DNA of 64,000 nucleotides, taken from assembly GCA_965227445.1 (NCBI GenBank), contig OZ245751.1, positions 558,001 through 622,000 on the forward strand. Reading direction: 5' to 3'. This DNA is from DT-110 sp030148525. Its GTDB lineage: Bacteria > Bacteroidota > Bacteroidia > Chitinophagales > Saprospiraceae. The position numbers were made by a program, and so were the translations under genes. The notes below the pieces were generated by a model. The model made no database searches. It saw nothing but the letters and a program-made list of their open reading frames with translations, and was not told the origin of the DNA. Positions 25,556 to 34,412 of this stretch are shown here, in pieces; position 1 is the first letter of the stretch, and each line of letters opens with the position of its first letter.

Positions 25556-26752
25556 ATGGCTAAGGAGACTTTTAATAGATCAAAACCTCACGTTAACATC
25601 GGTACCATCGGTCACGTAGACCACGGTAAAACTACCCTGACGGCTGCTATTACGTACGTTCTGTCAGAATCTGGGTTTGCCGAAAAGAAAGACTACGACG
25701 CCATTGATGGTGCTCCGGAGGAAAGAGAGCGCGGTATCACTATCAATACGGCTCACGTTGAATACGAAACAGCAAATCGTCACTACGCACACGTTGACTG
25801 TCCTGGTCACGCCGACTATGTGAAAAACATGGTAACTGGTGCTGCTCAGATGGACGGTGCTATCCTGGTAGTAGCTGCTACTGACGGTCCGATGCCCCAA
25901 ACTCGTGAGCACATCCTGTTGGCTCGCCAGGTAGGTGTACCTCAGATCGTTGTTTTCATGAACAAAGTAGACCTGGTCGACGATGAAGAGATGCTCGAGC
26001 TGGTTGAAATGGAGGTTCGTGAACTGCTCGATCAGTACGAATTCAATGGCGATGATGCTTCTATCATTATGGGTTCTGCCCTGAAAGCACTGGAAGGTGA
26101 TGCTGACGCAGTTGCTAAGATCCAGGAGTTGATGGATGCCGTTGACAGCGACATTCCTGAACCTACCCGTGTTGTTGACAAGCCATTCCTGATGCCGGTT
26201 GAGGACGTATTCTCAATCACAGGTCGTGGTACTGTTGCTACCGGTCGTATCGAGCGCGGTGTGATCAATGTTGGTGATTCCGTTGAGATCGTAGGTATGA
26301 TGGAAGATGATGCCAAGCCTATGACCTCTACGATTACGGGTGTGGAGATGTTCCGCAAGATCCTGGATCGCGGTGAAGCTGGTGACAACGCCGGTCTGTT
26401 GCTGCGTGGTGTAGATAAAAATGACATCAAGCGCGGAATGGTAATTTGTGCTCCCGGCTCCGTTAAGCCGCACAAATCGTTCAAGTGCGAGGTATACGTA
26501 TTGTCTAAAGAGGAAGGTGGACGTCACACTCCATTCTTCAACGGATACCGTCCTCAGTTCTACTTCCGTACCACTGACGTTACCGGTGACGTGAAGTTGC
26601 CTGATGGAGTTGAGATGGTAATGCCTGGTGATAACGTTACGCTGGAAGTAACGCTGATCAACAAAGTAGCTATGGAGAAAGGTCTGCGTTTCGCTATTCG
26701 CGAAGGTGGCCGTACCGTAGGTGCCGGTCAGGTAACCGAGATTATCGACTAA
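25556..26752 (+). CDS. tuf: Elongation factor Tu
   Basis: GTPase that delivers aminoacyl-tRNA to the ribosome. 398 residues. GTP-binding motifs GHVDHGKTTL (~19-28), DCPGHADYVKNM (~81-92) and NKVD (~136-139); switch I carries 'EERERGITINTAHVEYE'. Domains 2 and 3 are complete to 'GGRTVGAGQVTEIID'. Embedded between tRNA-Thr and tRNA-Trp in the same direction, as usual in Bacteroidota. Codon use is strongly biased, as expected for a very highly expressed gene. Confidence 0.99.
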   Translation: MAKETFNRSKPHVNIGTIGHVDHGKTTLTAAITYVLSESGFAEKKDYDAIDGAPEERERGITINTAHVEYETANRHYAHVDCPGHADYVKNMVTGAAQMDGAILVVAATDGPMPQTREHILLARQVGVPQIVVFMNKVDLVDDEEMLELVEMEVRELLDQYEFNGDDASIIMGSALKALEGDADAVAKIQELMDAVDSDIPEPTRVVDKPFLMPVEDVFSITGRGTVATGRIERGVINVGDSVEIVGMMEDDAKPMTSTITGVEMFRKILDRGEAGDNAGLLLRGVDKNDIKRGMVICAPGSVKPHKSFKCEVYVLSKEEGGRHTPFFNGYRPQFYFRTTDVTGDVKLPDGVEMVMPGDNVTLEVTLINKVAMEKGLRFAIREGGRTVGAGQVTEIID

Positions 26753-26783
26753 GATATACAAACGTATATTCCGAGTAAAATAG

Positions 26784-26821
26784 CAAAAGATCGGGCGCTA
26801 TACGTAGCGTCTGATCTTTTG
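26784..26821 (+). terminator. Hairpin between tuf and tRNA-Trp
   Basis: CAAAAGATC pairs with GATCTTTTG and GCGCTA with TAGCG(T) around a TACG loop. The T-run is only the stem's own TTTT, so it may be a processing or partial termination site ahead of tRNA-Trp. Confidence 0.6.
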
Positions 26822-26825
26822 ACAC

Positions 26826-26898
26826 ACGGGCATAGCTCAACTGGTAGAGCGACGGTCTCCAAAACCGTAGGCTGGGGGTTCAAGTCCTCCTGCCCGTG
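26826..26898 (+). tRNA. tRNA-Trp (anticodon CCA)
   Basis: Acceptor ACGGGCA/TGCCCGT, anticodon stem ACGGT/ACCGT with loop CTCCAAA, T-loop TTCAAGT. Discriminator G; no encoded CCA. Its place between tuf and secE is conserved in many bacteria. Confidence 0.97.
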
Positions 26899-26977
26899 CA
26901 ATGTAAACCTGGTGGTTGCGAGTTATTGGACCCCAATTCTGGTCGTAACTCGCATTCGCTTTATATAGATTGACATC

Positions 26978-27166
26978 ATGGACAAGGTAACACTTTACAT
27001 TAAGGAGAGCTACAACGAGCTGGTCAACAAAGTGACCTGGCCAAGTTGGGCTAACCTGCAAGGCAGCACTGTTCTGGTGGTCATTGGGTCCCTGATCCTG
27101 GCGTTTCTCATCTTTTTGATGGACGTAGCTTCCCGGACGGTACTCGACCTGATCTACGGAATCTAA
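26978..27166 (+). CDS. secE: Preprotein translocase subunit SecE
   Basis: 62-residue single-helix form of SecE, which clamps SecY in the inner membrane. Amphipathic helix (ESYNELVNKVTWPSWANLQG, ~9-28), then one membrane helix (STVLVVIGSLILAFLIFLM, ~29-47). The short length is typical of Bacteroidota. 11 nt before nusG, same transcript. Confidence 0.95.
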   Translation: MDKVTLYIKESYNELVNKVTWPSWANLQGSTVLVVIGSLILAFLIFLMDVASRTVLDLIYGI

Positions 27167-27176
27167 AATAGGCTAC

Positions 27177-27728
27177 ATGTCAGAAGAGGATAAGAGATGG
27201 TATTCGCTGAGAGTTATCAGCGGTAAAGAACGCAAGATCAAAGAGCGCATTGAGCTCGAGGTGGACCGCAGCAAATGGAGTGAGGTCGTAACCCAAGTGC
27301 TCGTTCCCACGGAGAAAGTATATAAGATCCGTAGTGGAAAAAAAGTGATCTCTGAGCGAAATATCCTACCTGGCTATATTCTGATTCAGGCTCTTCCGTC
27401 CAAGCTGACGGGCGAAATGATCTCGACCATTGCGAATATTCCGAATGTTATTCACTTCCTGGGAAAGGATAATCCGATCCCCATGCGGGAGAGTGAGGCC
27501 AACCGGATGCTCGGTAAAGTGGATGAGTCGCAGGAAGCGGGAGAGGCTATGATCGAACCCTTCATCGTTGGTGAAACAGTCAAGATCATCGATGGCCCCT
27601 TCAGCGAGTTTGTGGGAGATATCCAGGAAGTCAACGAAGAAAAGAAAAAGCTCAAAGTAATCGTAAAGATCTTTGGGCGTGGAACGGAGGTCGAATTGAA
27701 CTTCGTTCAGGTCGAGAAGACGGCCTAA
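27177..27728 (+). CDS. nusG: Transcription termination/antitermination factor NusG
   Basis: 183 residues. NGN domain (~8-115: 'KRWYSLRVISGKERKIKERI' ... 'ILPGYILIQA'), which binds the clamp helices of RNA polymerase, and a C-terminal KOW domain (~128-180: GETVKIIDGPFSEFVGDIQE ... 'VELNFVQVEK'), which contacts S10 or Rho. Standard neighbour of secE. Confidence 0.97.
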   Translation: MSEEDKRWYSLRVISGKERKIKERIELEVDRSKWSEVVTQVLVPTEKVYKIRSGKKVISERNILPGYILIQALPSKLTGEMISTIANIPNVIHFLGKDNPIPMRESEANRMLGKVDESQEAGEAMIEPFIVGETVKIIDGPFSEFVGDIQEVNEEKKKLKVIVKIFGRGTEVELNFVQVEKTA

Positions 27729-27810
27729 TAGCTATATCCATTGGGATGTAGCGGGCTTCCGGTACAGCCGGAGCCACACTAATTTGGAGCTGTTACGAAT
27801 ACATATATTA

Positions 27811-27862
27811 ATCGGCAATCCGTTTTTTCCGAAAGGGAAAAGCTTCCACTCGGAAAGCCGAT
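27811..27862 (+). promoter_or_regulatory. Structured leader before rplK (candidate L1/L11 control site)
   Basis: ATCGGC-AA-TCCG (27811-27822) pairs with CGGA-AA-GCCGAT (27851-27862). Inside, TTTTCC/GGGAAAA is closed by a GAAA loop. It ends 28 nt before the rplK ATG. In other bacteria L1 represses rplKA by binding the mRNA leader; whether this stem is that target is inference. A second stem (GGCTTCCGG/CCGGAGCC) lies at ~27750-27775. Confidence 0.45.
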
Positions 27863-27890
27863 CTTAGGACATCGCTAAACACTGAAGAGA

Positions 27891-28352
27891 ATGGCTAAAG
27901 AAGTCGATACGTTTATCAAGCTTCAGGTACGAGGCGGTCAGGCAAACCCTGCACCTCCCGTTGGTCCCGCATTGGGTGCCAAAGGGGTGAACATCATGGA
28001 ATTTTGCAAGCGTTTCAACGCTGCAAGCCAGGAGAAGCAGGGTCAAGTTCTTCCGGTAGTAATTACGGTATACAAGGATAAGTCTTTTGACTTTATTGTC
28101 AAAACGCCTCCTGCTGCCGTACAATTGAAAGAGGCAGCCAAGCTGAAGAAAGGTTCGGCTGAATCCAATCGCGACAAAGTTGGTACCGTTACCTGGGACC
28201 AGGTTCGTGCGATTGCGGAGAACAAAATGCCCGACTTAAACTGCTTCACCGTTGAATCCGGCATGAAAATGGTTGCTGGTACGGCTCGCAGTCTCGGTCT
28301 GGAGGTTGTTGGAACGGCTCCCTGGGAAGGTGAGCAAAGTTCAGATGCCTAA
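27891..28352 (+). CDS. rplK: 50S ribosomal protein L11
   Basis: 153 residues. N-terminal domain with the Pro-rich hinge 'ANPAPPVGPALGAKGVNIME' (~22-41), which binds the 23S GTPase-associated centre; C-terminal RNA-binding domain ending in 'GTARSLGLEVVG'. A short acidic C-terminal extension (PWEGEQSSDA). First gene of rplK-rplA-rplJ-rplL. Confidence 0.98.
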   Translation: MAKEVDTFIKLQVRGGQANPAPPVGPALGAKGVNIMEFCKRFNAASQEKQGQVLPVVITVYKDKSFDFIVKTPPAAVQLKEAAKLKKGSAESNRDKVGTVTWDQVRAIAENKMPDLNCFTVESGMKMVAGTARSLGLEVVGTAPWEGEQSSDA

Positions 28353-28416
28353 ATTAATTAAGCTGGAAGGGAGCTCGTGATCAGAAGGTCAGGAGCGTTG
28401 GTACCTTCAAAATGAA

Positions 28417-29115
28417 ATGAACATGGCAAAAGTTGGTAAAAAAAGAGCCGCTGCAAACGCCAAGGTGGATCCTGAATCACAGTATCCCATTGACGATGCA
28501 ATGGCCATGGTTAAGGAGGTAAATACGACCAAGTTCGATGCTTCTGTGGATTTGCACATCCGCCTGGGTATCGATCCCCGCAAAGCCGATCAGGCCCTGC
28601 GTGGTACGGTATCACTGCCTCACGGAACAGGTAAGACCAAGCGCGTTGCTGTCTTCTGTACTCCTGACAAGGAGCAGGAAGCCAAAGATGCCGGCGCTGA
28701 TTTCGTTGGGTTGGATGAATTGATCGCCAAGGTGCAAGATGGATTTATGGACTTTGATGTGGTGATCGCAATGCCCCAAACGATGGCTCAGGTAGGTCGC
28801 CTGGGACGTGTACTCGGTCCTCGCGGACTGATGCCTAACCCCAAGACGGGGACGGTAACGCCCGATGTGGCCTCAGCGGTTGCGGAAGTGAAGAAAGGTA
28901 AAATCTCCTTCCGGGTCGATAAATACGGAATTATCCATGCTTCAATAGGACGCGTATCCTTTTCACCTGAAAATCTGAAAGACAACGCTATGGAGTTGTT
29001 GACTACGATCATGAAGATGAAGCCGGCTTCGGCCAAGGGTACGTATGTGAAATCCATCACCGTGGCTTCTACAATGAGTCCCGGCATTAAGGTGGATCCG
29101 AAAATTATTCGCTAA
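28417..29115 (+). CDS. rplA: 50S ribosomal protein L1
   Basis: 232 residues; binds the L1 stalk of 23S rRNA and, in many bacteria, represses its own operon. Signatures: 'DASVDLHIRLGIDPRKADQA' (~44-63), 'GRLGRVLGPRGLMPNPKTGT' (~128-147) and 'VKSITVASTMSPGIKVD' at the C-terminus. The ATG at 28417 or the one two codons later (28423, MAKVGKKR) may be used. Confidence 0.98.
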   Translation: MNMAKVGKKRAAANAKVDPESQYPIDDAMAMVKEVNTTKFDASVDLHIRLGIDPRKADQALRGTVSLPHGTGKTKRVAVFCTPDKEQEAKDAGADFVGLDELIAKVQDGFMDFDVVIAMPQTMAQVGRLGRVLGPRGLMPNPKTGTVTPDVASAVAEVKKGKISFRVDKYGIIHASIGRVSFSPENLKDNAMELLTTIMKMKPASAKGTYVKSITVASTMSPGIKVDPKIIR

Positions 29116-29134
29116 GATTTAAAATGCTCTAGCA

Positions 29135-29665
29135 ATGACAAAAGCGGAGAAGACAGCTACTATTGAAGCCTTGAAGGAAACGTTTGCGGAGAATGAATTT
29201 TTCTACGTGACGGATGCTTCAGAGCTCACCGTAGCTCAGGTAAATGATTTTCGGCGCTTGTGCTTCGAGAAGGGTATCACGATGAAAGTCTACAAGAATA
29301 CCCTGGTAAAGAAAGCCCTCGAGGCAGCACCGGAAGACAAGAATTACCAGAAGATTATTAATATAATGAAGGGGCCATCGGCTATCCTGTTTACGGATAC
29401 CGCTAACGCACCCGCCCGTGTCCTTAAAGACTTTCGGAAATCTCACGAGAAACCCGTGTTGAAGGCAGCGTACATCGAATCCAGCGTTTACGAGGGAGAC
29501 GATATGATTGAAACGCTGTCTAACCTGAAGTCCAAAGAGGAGCTGGTTGGCGATGTCATCGGCCTGCTTCAATCCCCGTCGAAGAACGTTATCAGCGCTT
29601 TGAAATCCGGAGGCCAGAAGCTTTCCGGAATTCTCAAGGCCCTGGAGGAACGCGGCGAGGGATAA
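29135..29665 (+). CDS. rplJ: 50S ribosomal protein L10
   Basis: 176 residues; base of the L7/L12 stalk. N-terminal rRNA-binding domain ('MTKAEKTATIEALKETFAEN', 'NDFRRLCFEKGITMKVYKNT') and a long C-terminal helix that carries L7/L12 dimers (~150-176). Starts 19 nt after rplA, so it shares that transcript. There is no room for the usual L10 leader upstream. Confidence 0.97.
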   Translation: MTKAEKTATIEALKETFAENEFFYVTDASELTVAQVNDFRRLCFEKGITMKVYKNTLVKKALEAAPEDKNYQKIINIMKGPSAILFTDTANAPARVLKDFRKSHEKPVLKAAYIESSVYEGDDMIETLSNLKSKEELVGDVIGLLQSPSKNVISALKSGGQKLSGILKALEERGEG

Positions 29666-29686
29666 CCGGGCGTCCACAATTACCCA

Positions 29687-29770
29687 TTGGAGTAATTAGG
29701 TGTGCGTGATGCAACTCCAAAGGGTTCGGACACCCCACTAAAACATGGCTTCCAAGCTATCTGCACGCAC
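29687..29770 (+). promoter_or_regulatory. Structured gap between rplJ and rplL
   Basis: The 149-nt gap has competing stems: TTGGAGT (29687-29693) / ACTCCAA (29714-29720), and GTGCGTG (29702-29708) / CACGCAC (29764-29770). The second overlaps the loop of the first. They could set the L7/L12 to L10 ratio. Candidate only. Confidence 0.35.
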
Positions 29771-29814
29771 GATATATATTTATTATCGTCAAAAATTATT
29801 CAAAACATTTTACA

Positions 29815-30192
29815 ATGGCAGAGTTGAAAGATTTCGCGGAACAGCTGGTAAACCTCACCGTTAAAGAGGTAAACGAACTGGCTGATATCCTCAAAGAAGA
29901 ATACGGCATTGAGCCTGCTGCTGCGGCAGTAGCAGTTGCTGGTGGCGCCGCCGGTGGTGGTGGTGAAGCTGCTGAAGAGCAAACAGAATTCGACGTAGTT
30001 CTGGAGTCAGCAGGTGCTGGTAAACTGAAAGTTGTTAAGGAGGTGAAAAACCTGCTTGGCATCGGACTGAAAGATGCTAAAGAAATGGTAGACGGTGCTC
30101 CTGCAACCATCAAGGAAGCAGTCTCTAAAGAAGAAGCTGAAGAGCTGAAAGCCAAACTGGAAGAGGTTGGCGCTACCGTCGAACTGAAGTAA
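29815..30192 (+). CDS. rplL: 50S ribosomal protein L7/L12
   Basis: 125 residues. N-terminal dimerisation helix ('AELKDFAEQLVNLTVKEVNE'), Ala/Gly-rich hinge (~40-55) and C-terminal factor-binding domain ('FDVVLESAGAGKLKVVKEVK', 'LGIGLKDAKEMVDGAPATIK'). Multi-copy stalk protein that recruits translation GTPases. Confidence 0.98.
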   Translation: MAELKDFAEQLVNLTVKEVNELADILKEEYGIEPAAAAVAVAGGAAGGGGEAAEEQTEFDVVLESAGAGKLKVVKEVKNLLGIGLKDAKEMVDGAPATIKEAVSKEEAEELKAKLEEVGATVELK

Positions 30193-30267
30193 GACTGACC
30201 GGGACCGATTCGCCGGCCTGAGAACAGGCCACCGGGCGCTTCCGGGTCGGGAATTTAGGTACCCTTA

Positions 30268-30301
30268 AGGCTTAGCAAGTTGTAACCGACTTGCTAAGCC
30301 T
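30268..30301 (+). terminator. Attenuator-type hairpin between rplL and rpoB
   Basis: Perfect 13-bp stem AGGCTTAGCAAGT (30268-30280) / ACTTGCTAAGCCT (30289-30301) with an 8-nt loop. ATTGTC follows instead of a T-run, so read-through into rpoB is expected; this fits the partial termination known between rplL and rpoB in other bacteria. Confidence 0.7.
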
Positions 30302-30452
30302 ATTGTCATATAATTATGACGCTAGCTAACTTGCAATTCTCGCTGTAAAGTGTATATTGCCAGTTGGTGCAGGTAAATAGGAAATTGGATAGGTTTTGCA
30401 ATATTCTTCCTTTCAAAATCCCCATTTCTACATTGAACTTTTGAATACGTTT

Positions 30453-30515
30453 CATCGTATACATACGATGTGTCGTATTTTTCAAGCTAGCTTTGGTCGG
30501 AGGGAACGTCCTCCG
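30453..30515 (+). promoter_or_regulatory. Alternative hairpins in the rpoB leader
   Basis: CATCGTA (30453-30459) / TACGATG (30464-30470) competes with TACGA (30464-30468) / TCGTA (30473-30477); the latter is followed by T5 and so resembles a terminator. A third stem CGGAGG/CCTCCG (30498-30503 / 30510-30515) ends 27 nt before the rpoB ATG. The layout looks like an attenuator in the 350-nt rplL-rpoB gap; no function is known. Confidence 0.4.
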
Positions 30516-30542
30516 CACCGGAATCACAAATAAACTTTGCAG

Positions 30543-33500
30543 ATGACGTCGAACGGTAAGGTACTTACTCCCGAGGAATTGCGCGTAAACTTCGGGAAGA
30601 TCAAACTATCCGAGGGTTATCCCGATTTTCTTGAAATACAAATGAAATCCTTTCAGGAGTTTTTCCAACTCGAAACTACTCCTGAAAATCGGATGAACGA
30701 AGGACTTTACAAAGTATTTCAGGAGAATTTTCCCATCACCGATGCTCGGAACATCTTCGTCCTGGAATTTTTGGACTACTTCGTTGATCCGCCTCGTTAC
30801 ACCATTGAAGAGTGTATGCAGCGTGGCTTGACCTACAGCGTACCGCTGAAGGCCAAACTTCGCTTGTCGTGTAATGACGAAGAGCACGTCGATTTCCAGA
30901 CGATCGTTCAGGATGTGTTCCTGGGTAATATACCATACATGACGCCCAAAGGTACCTTCGTGATCAACGGAGCGGAACGGGTAATCGTATCCCAGCTCCA
31001 CCGGTCTCCTGGTGTATTCTTCGGGCAAAGTTTCCACCCCAACGGAACTAAAATCTACTCCGCACGGGTCATTCCTTTCAAAGGAGCCTGGATGGAGTTC
31101 GCTACCGATATCAATACGGTCATGTATGCCTACATCGACCGCAAGAAAAAATTCCCTGTAACAACGCTCCTGCGAGCCATCGGCTTCGACACGGATAAAG
31201 CAATCCTCGACATCTTCGGCTTGGCCGATGAGGTTAAAGCGGATCGCAAGAATCTCGAAAAAGCCATTGGTCGTAAGCTGGCTGCCCGTGTCCTTCGCAG
31301 TTGGACGGAGGACTTCGTAGATGAAGATACCGGCGAAGTTGTTACTATCGAACGCAATGAGATTATCCTCGAACGCGATATCGTACTCGATGAAACTAAC
31401 ATTGAGTCAATCCTGGAAGCAGAGACCGAAACGGTCATCCTGCAGAAGGATGAAATCGACGAGGATTTCTCCATTATATACAACACTCTGCAAAAAGATC
31501 CCTCCAGTTCTGAAATGGAGGCGGTTCAATATATCTATAAACAATTGCGTGGTACCGATGCCCCCGATGAGGAAACGGCTCGTGGTATCATTGACAAATT
31601 GTTCTTCTCTGATAAACGATACAACCTCGGCGACGTAGGCCGCTACAAGATCAACCGCAAATTGAAGCTGGAGATCGACCGCGAAACCCTCGTACTGACC
31701 AAAGACGATATCATTGAAATCGTTAAGTACCTGGTTAGCCTAATGAACCAAAACGCCGAGATCGACGATATCGATCACCTAAGCAATCGCCGGGTTCGTA
31801 CCGTAGGTGAACAACTCTATGCGCAATTCGGCGTAGGGCTGGCTCGTATGGCCCGCACCATTCGCGAGCGCATGAATGTGCGCGACAACGAGGTATTTAC
31901 ACCAATCGATCTGATCAATGCCCGGACACTGTCCAGCGTGATCAACTCCTTCTTTGGGACCAGTCAGTTGTCGCAATTCCTGGATCAAACCAACCCACTG
32001 TCGGAAATTACCCACAAACGGCGAATCTCGGCACTCGGGCCTGGTGGTCTTTCCCGGGAACGCGCCGGTTTTGAGGTACGTGACGTTCACTATTCTCACT
32101 ACGGCCGCCTGTGTACGATTGAAACACCTGAGGGTCCGAACATCGGATTGATCTCTACACTGTGTGTGCACGCGAAGGTCAATAAAATGGGTTTCCTGGA
32201 AACCCCCTACCGTCGCGTAGCTAAAGGAAAAGTCGATCTGAGTACCGACCAGGTATACTTGTCTGCCGAAGGTGAGGATTACAAACGGATAGCACAAGCC
32301 AACGCCCAACTCAACGAGAAAGGTGGCTTCGAAACCGATCGGGTCAAATGCCGTGAACACGGTGACTTCCCGGTTCTGGAACCAGATGATATCGAATTCA
32401 TTGACGTGGCACCTAACCAAATTGTAGGTGTGTCTGCATCCATGATTCCCTTCCTCGAGAATGATGATGCCAACCGCGCCCTGATGGGATCCAACATGCA
32501 GCGTCAGGCAGTACCTCTGTTGCGTCCGCGCTCACCGATTGTGGGTACGGGACTTGAAGGTAAAGTAGCCCGTGACTCCCGCATGCTGGTTAACGCCGAG
32601 GGTGATGGAGTTATCGAATACGTCGATGCCAACGAGATTGTCGTACGCTACGACCGAACGGAAAAAGAAGAACTCGTTTCCTTTAGCGATAGCGTTAAAA
32701 AATACGATCTGGTCAAGTTCCGACGGACCAACCAGGGATCCTGCATCAACCTGCGTCCTATTGTGCGCAAAGGTATGCGGGTGACCAAAGGACAGATCCT
32801 TTGCGATGGTTATGCTACGGAAAAAGGCGAATTGGCACTCGGTCAGAACCTGAAGGTGGCTTTCATGCCCTGGAAAGGATACAACTTCGAGGATGCCATC
32901 GTACTCTCCGAACGCGTAGTTCAGGAAGATATCTTCACCTCTCTGCACATCGAGCACTTTGAACTGGATGTGCGTGACACCAAGCTGGGTGAAGAAGAAT
33001 TGACCAACGACATTCCAAACGTAAGTGAGGAAGCGACCAAGGACCTGGATGAGAACGGTATCATTCGCATCGGAGCCTGGGTTAGTGAAGGCGATATCCT
33101 GATCGGCAAGATTACACCGAAAGGAGAATCTGATCCGACTCCGGAAGAAAAACTGTTGCGTGCCATTTTCGGCGACAAAGCCGGTGATGTAAAAGATGCT
33201 TCTCTGAAAGCACCCCCCTCTACAAAGGGGATTATTATCAATAAGCAACTGTTTGCACGCGCCAAGAAAGACAAGGTGCAGAAAGCCCAGGAGAAAGAGC
33301 TGCTCTCCAAACTGGAGGACCAGCACAAAATCGCTATGAATGAGTTGAAAACCATTCTGGTCGATAAGCTCCTGACGATGCTTAAGGGCAAAAAATCCAA
33401 GGGCGTTCGCTCTATCTACAACGAGGAACTGATTGCCAAGGGCGTTAAGTTTACCCAGCAGGTACTTCGCGAACTGGATTATACATCCATAGACTACAGC

Positions 33501-34364
33501 AACTGGAGTGATGAAGAGGAAGTGAACAGCATGGTTGCCAGCCTTCTCCACAACTTCAGCATCAAGGTCAACGAAGAAGTTGGTCGCTACAAGCGCGAGA
33601 AGTTCAACATCAGCATTGGTGACGAACTACCTGCCGGTGTACTGAAGCTCGCCAAAGTCTATATGGCTAAGAAGCGCAAGCTGAAAGTGGGTGATAAGCT
33701 GGCCGGTCGCCACGGTAACAAAGGGATTGTGGCACGTATCGTCCGGATGGAAGATATGCCGTTCCTGGAAGACGGAACGCCGGTGGACATCGTACTGAAC
33801 CCACTGGGTGTACCTTCGCGAATGAACCTCGGGCAGATCTTTGAAACAGTACTCGGATGGGCCGGTGAAAAACTCGATCGCAAATACGCAACGCCTATTT
33901 TCGACGGAGCCAGCCTGGAAGAGATCGATGAAGAGATCAAGAAAGCCGACTTGCCGAGTCTCGGTCAAACCTATCTATTCGATGGTGAAACGGGAGACCG
34001 CTTCCACCAGCAGGCAACGGTAGGGGTGATTTACATGCTCAAGTTGTCGCACATGATCGATGATAAGATGCACGCACGCTCCATCGGACCATACTCACTC
34101 ATTACGCAACAACCACTGGGTGGTAAAGCCCAGTTTGGTGGTCAGCGATTTGGTGAGATGGAGGTATGGGCACTGGAAGCCTTTGGCGCTGCCAATATCC
34201 TCCAGGAGTTGCTCACCATCAAGTCAGACGACATTAATGGCCGGGCCAAAGCGTACGAGCATATCGTGAAGGGTGAGAACCTCCCCGAACCGAATATCCC
34301 CGAGTCGTTCAATGTTCTCGTACACGAGTTGCGCGGACTGGCGCTGGATGTGAAATTTGATTAA
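30543..34364 (+). CDS. rpoB: DNA-directed RNA polymerase subunit beta
   Basis: 1273 residues from the ATG at 30543 (MTSNGKVLTPEELRVNFGKI); a TTG two codons upstream is in frame. The rifampicin pocket is intact (FFGTSQLSQFLDQTNPLSEI, then THKRRISALGPGGLSRERAG). Also the beta-flap and the catalytic-side segments 'GYNFEDAIVLSERVV' and 'KVGDKLAGRHGNKGIVARIV', and C-terminal 'FGGQRFGEMEVWALEAFGAA'. The lineage-typical insert of Bacteroidota is consistent with the length. Directly followed by rpoC. Confidence 0.99.
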   Translation: MTSNGKVLTPEELRVNFGKIKLSEGYPDFLEIQMKSFQEFFQLETTPENRMNEGLYKVFQENFPITDARNIFVLEFLDYFVDPPRYTIEECMQRGLTYSVPLKAKLRLSCNDEEHVDFQTIVQDVFLGNIPYMTPKGTFVINGAERVIVSQLHRSPGVFFGQSFHPNGTKIYSARVIPFKGAWMEFATDINTVMYAYIDRKKKFPVTTLLRAIGFDTDKAILDIFGLADEVKADRKNLEKAIGRKLAARVLRSWTEDFVDEDTGEVVTIERNEIILERDIVLDETNIESILEAETETVILQKDEIDEDFSIIYNTLQKDPSSSEMEAVQYIYKQLRGTDAPDEETARGIIDKLFFSDKRYNLGDVGRYKINRKLKLEIDRETLVLTKDDIIEIVKYLVSLMNQNAEIDDIDHLSNRRVRTVGEQLYAQFGVGLARMARTIRERMNVRDNEVFTPIDLINARTLSSVINSFFGTSQLSQFLDQTNPLSEITHKRRISALGPGGLSRERAGFEVRDVHYSHYGRLCTIETPEGPNIGLISTLCVHAKVNKMGFLETPYRRVAKGKVDLSTDQVYLSAEGEDYKRIAQANAQLNEKGGFETDRVKCREHGDFPVLEPDDIEFIDVAPNQIVGVSASMIPFLENDDANRALMGSNMQRQAVPLLRPRSPIVGTGLEGKVARDSRMLVNAEGDGVIEYVDANEIVVRYDRTEKEELVSFSDSVKKYDLVKFRRTNQGSCINLRPIVRKGMRVTKGQILCDGYATEKGELALGQNLKVAFMPWKGYNFEDAIVLSERVVQEDIFTSLHIEHFELDVRDTKLGEEELTNDIPNVSEEATKDLDENGIIRIGAWVSEGDILIGKITPKGESDPTPEEKLLRAIFGDKAGDVKDASLKAPPSTKGIIINKQLFARAKKDKVQKAQEKELLSKLEDQHKIAMNELKTILVDKLLTMLKGKKSKGVRSIYNEELIAKGVKFTQQVLRELDYTSIDYSNWSDEEEVNSMVASLLHNFSIKVNEEVGRYKREKFNISIGDELPAGVLKLAKVYMAKKRKLKVGDKLAGRHGNKGIVARIVRMEDMPFLEDGTPVDIVLNPLGVPSRMNLGQIFETVLGWAGEKLDRKYATPIFDGASLEEIDEEIKKADLPSLGQTYLFDGETGDRFHQQATVGVIYMLKLSHMIDDKMHARSIGPYSLITQQPLGGKAQFGGQRFGEMEVWALEAFGAANILQELLTIKSDDINGRAKAYEHIVKGENLPEPNIPESFNVLVHELRGLALDVKFD

Positions 34365-34412
34365 TCGACTACCGATCGCCCGTATGGGCTTGCGGTTTAA
34401 TTTATAGAGTCT

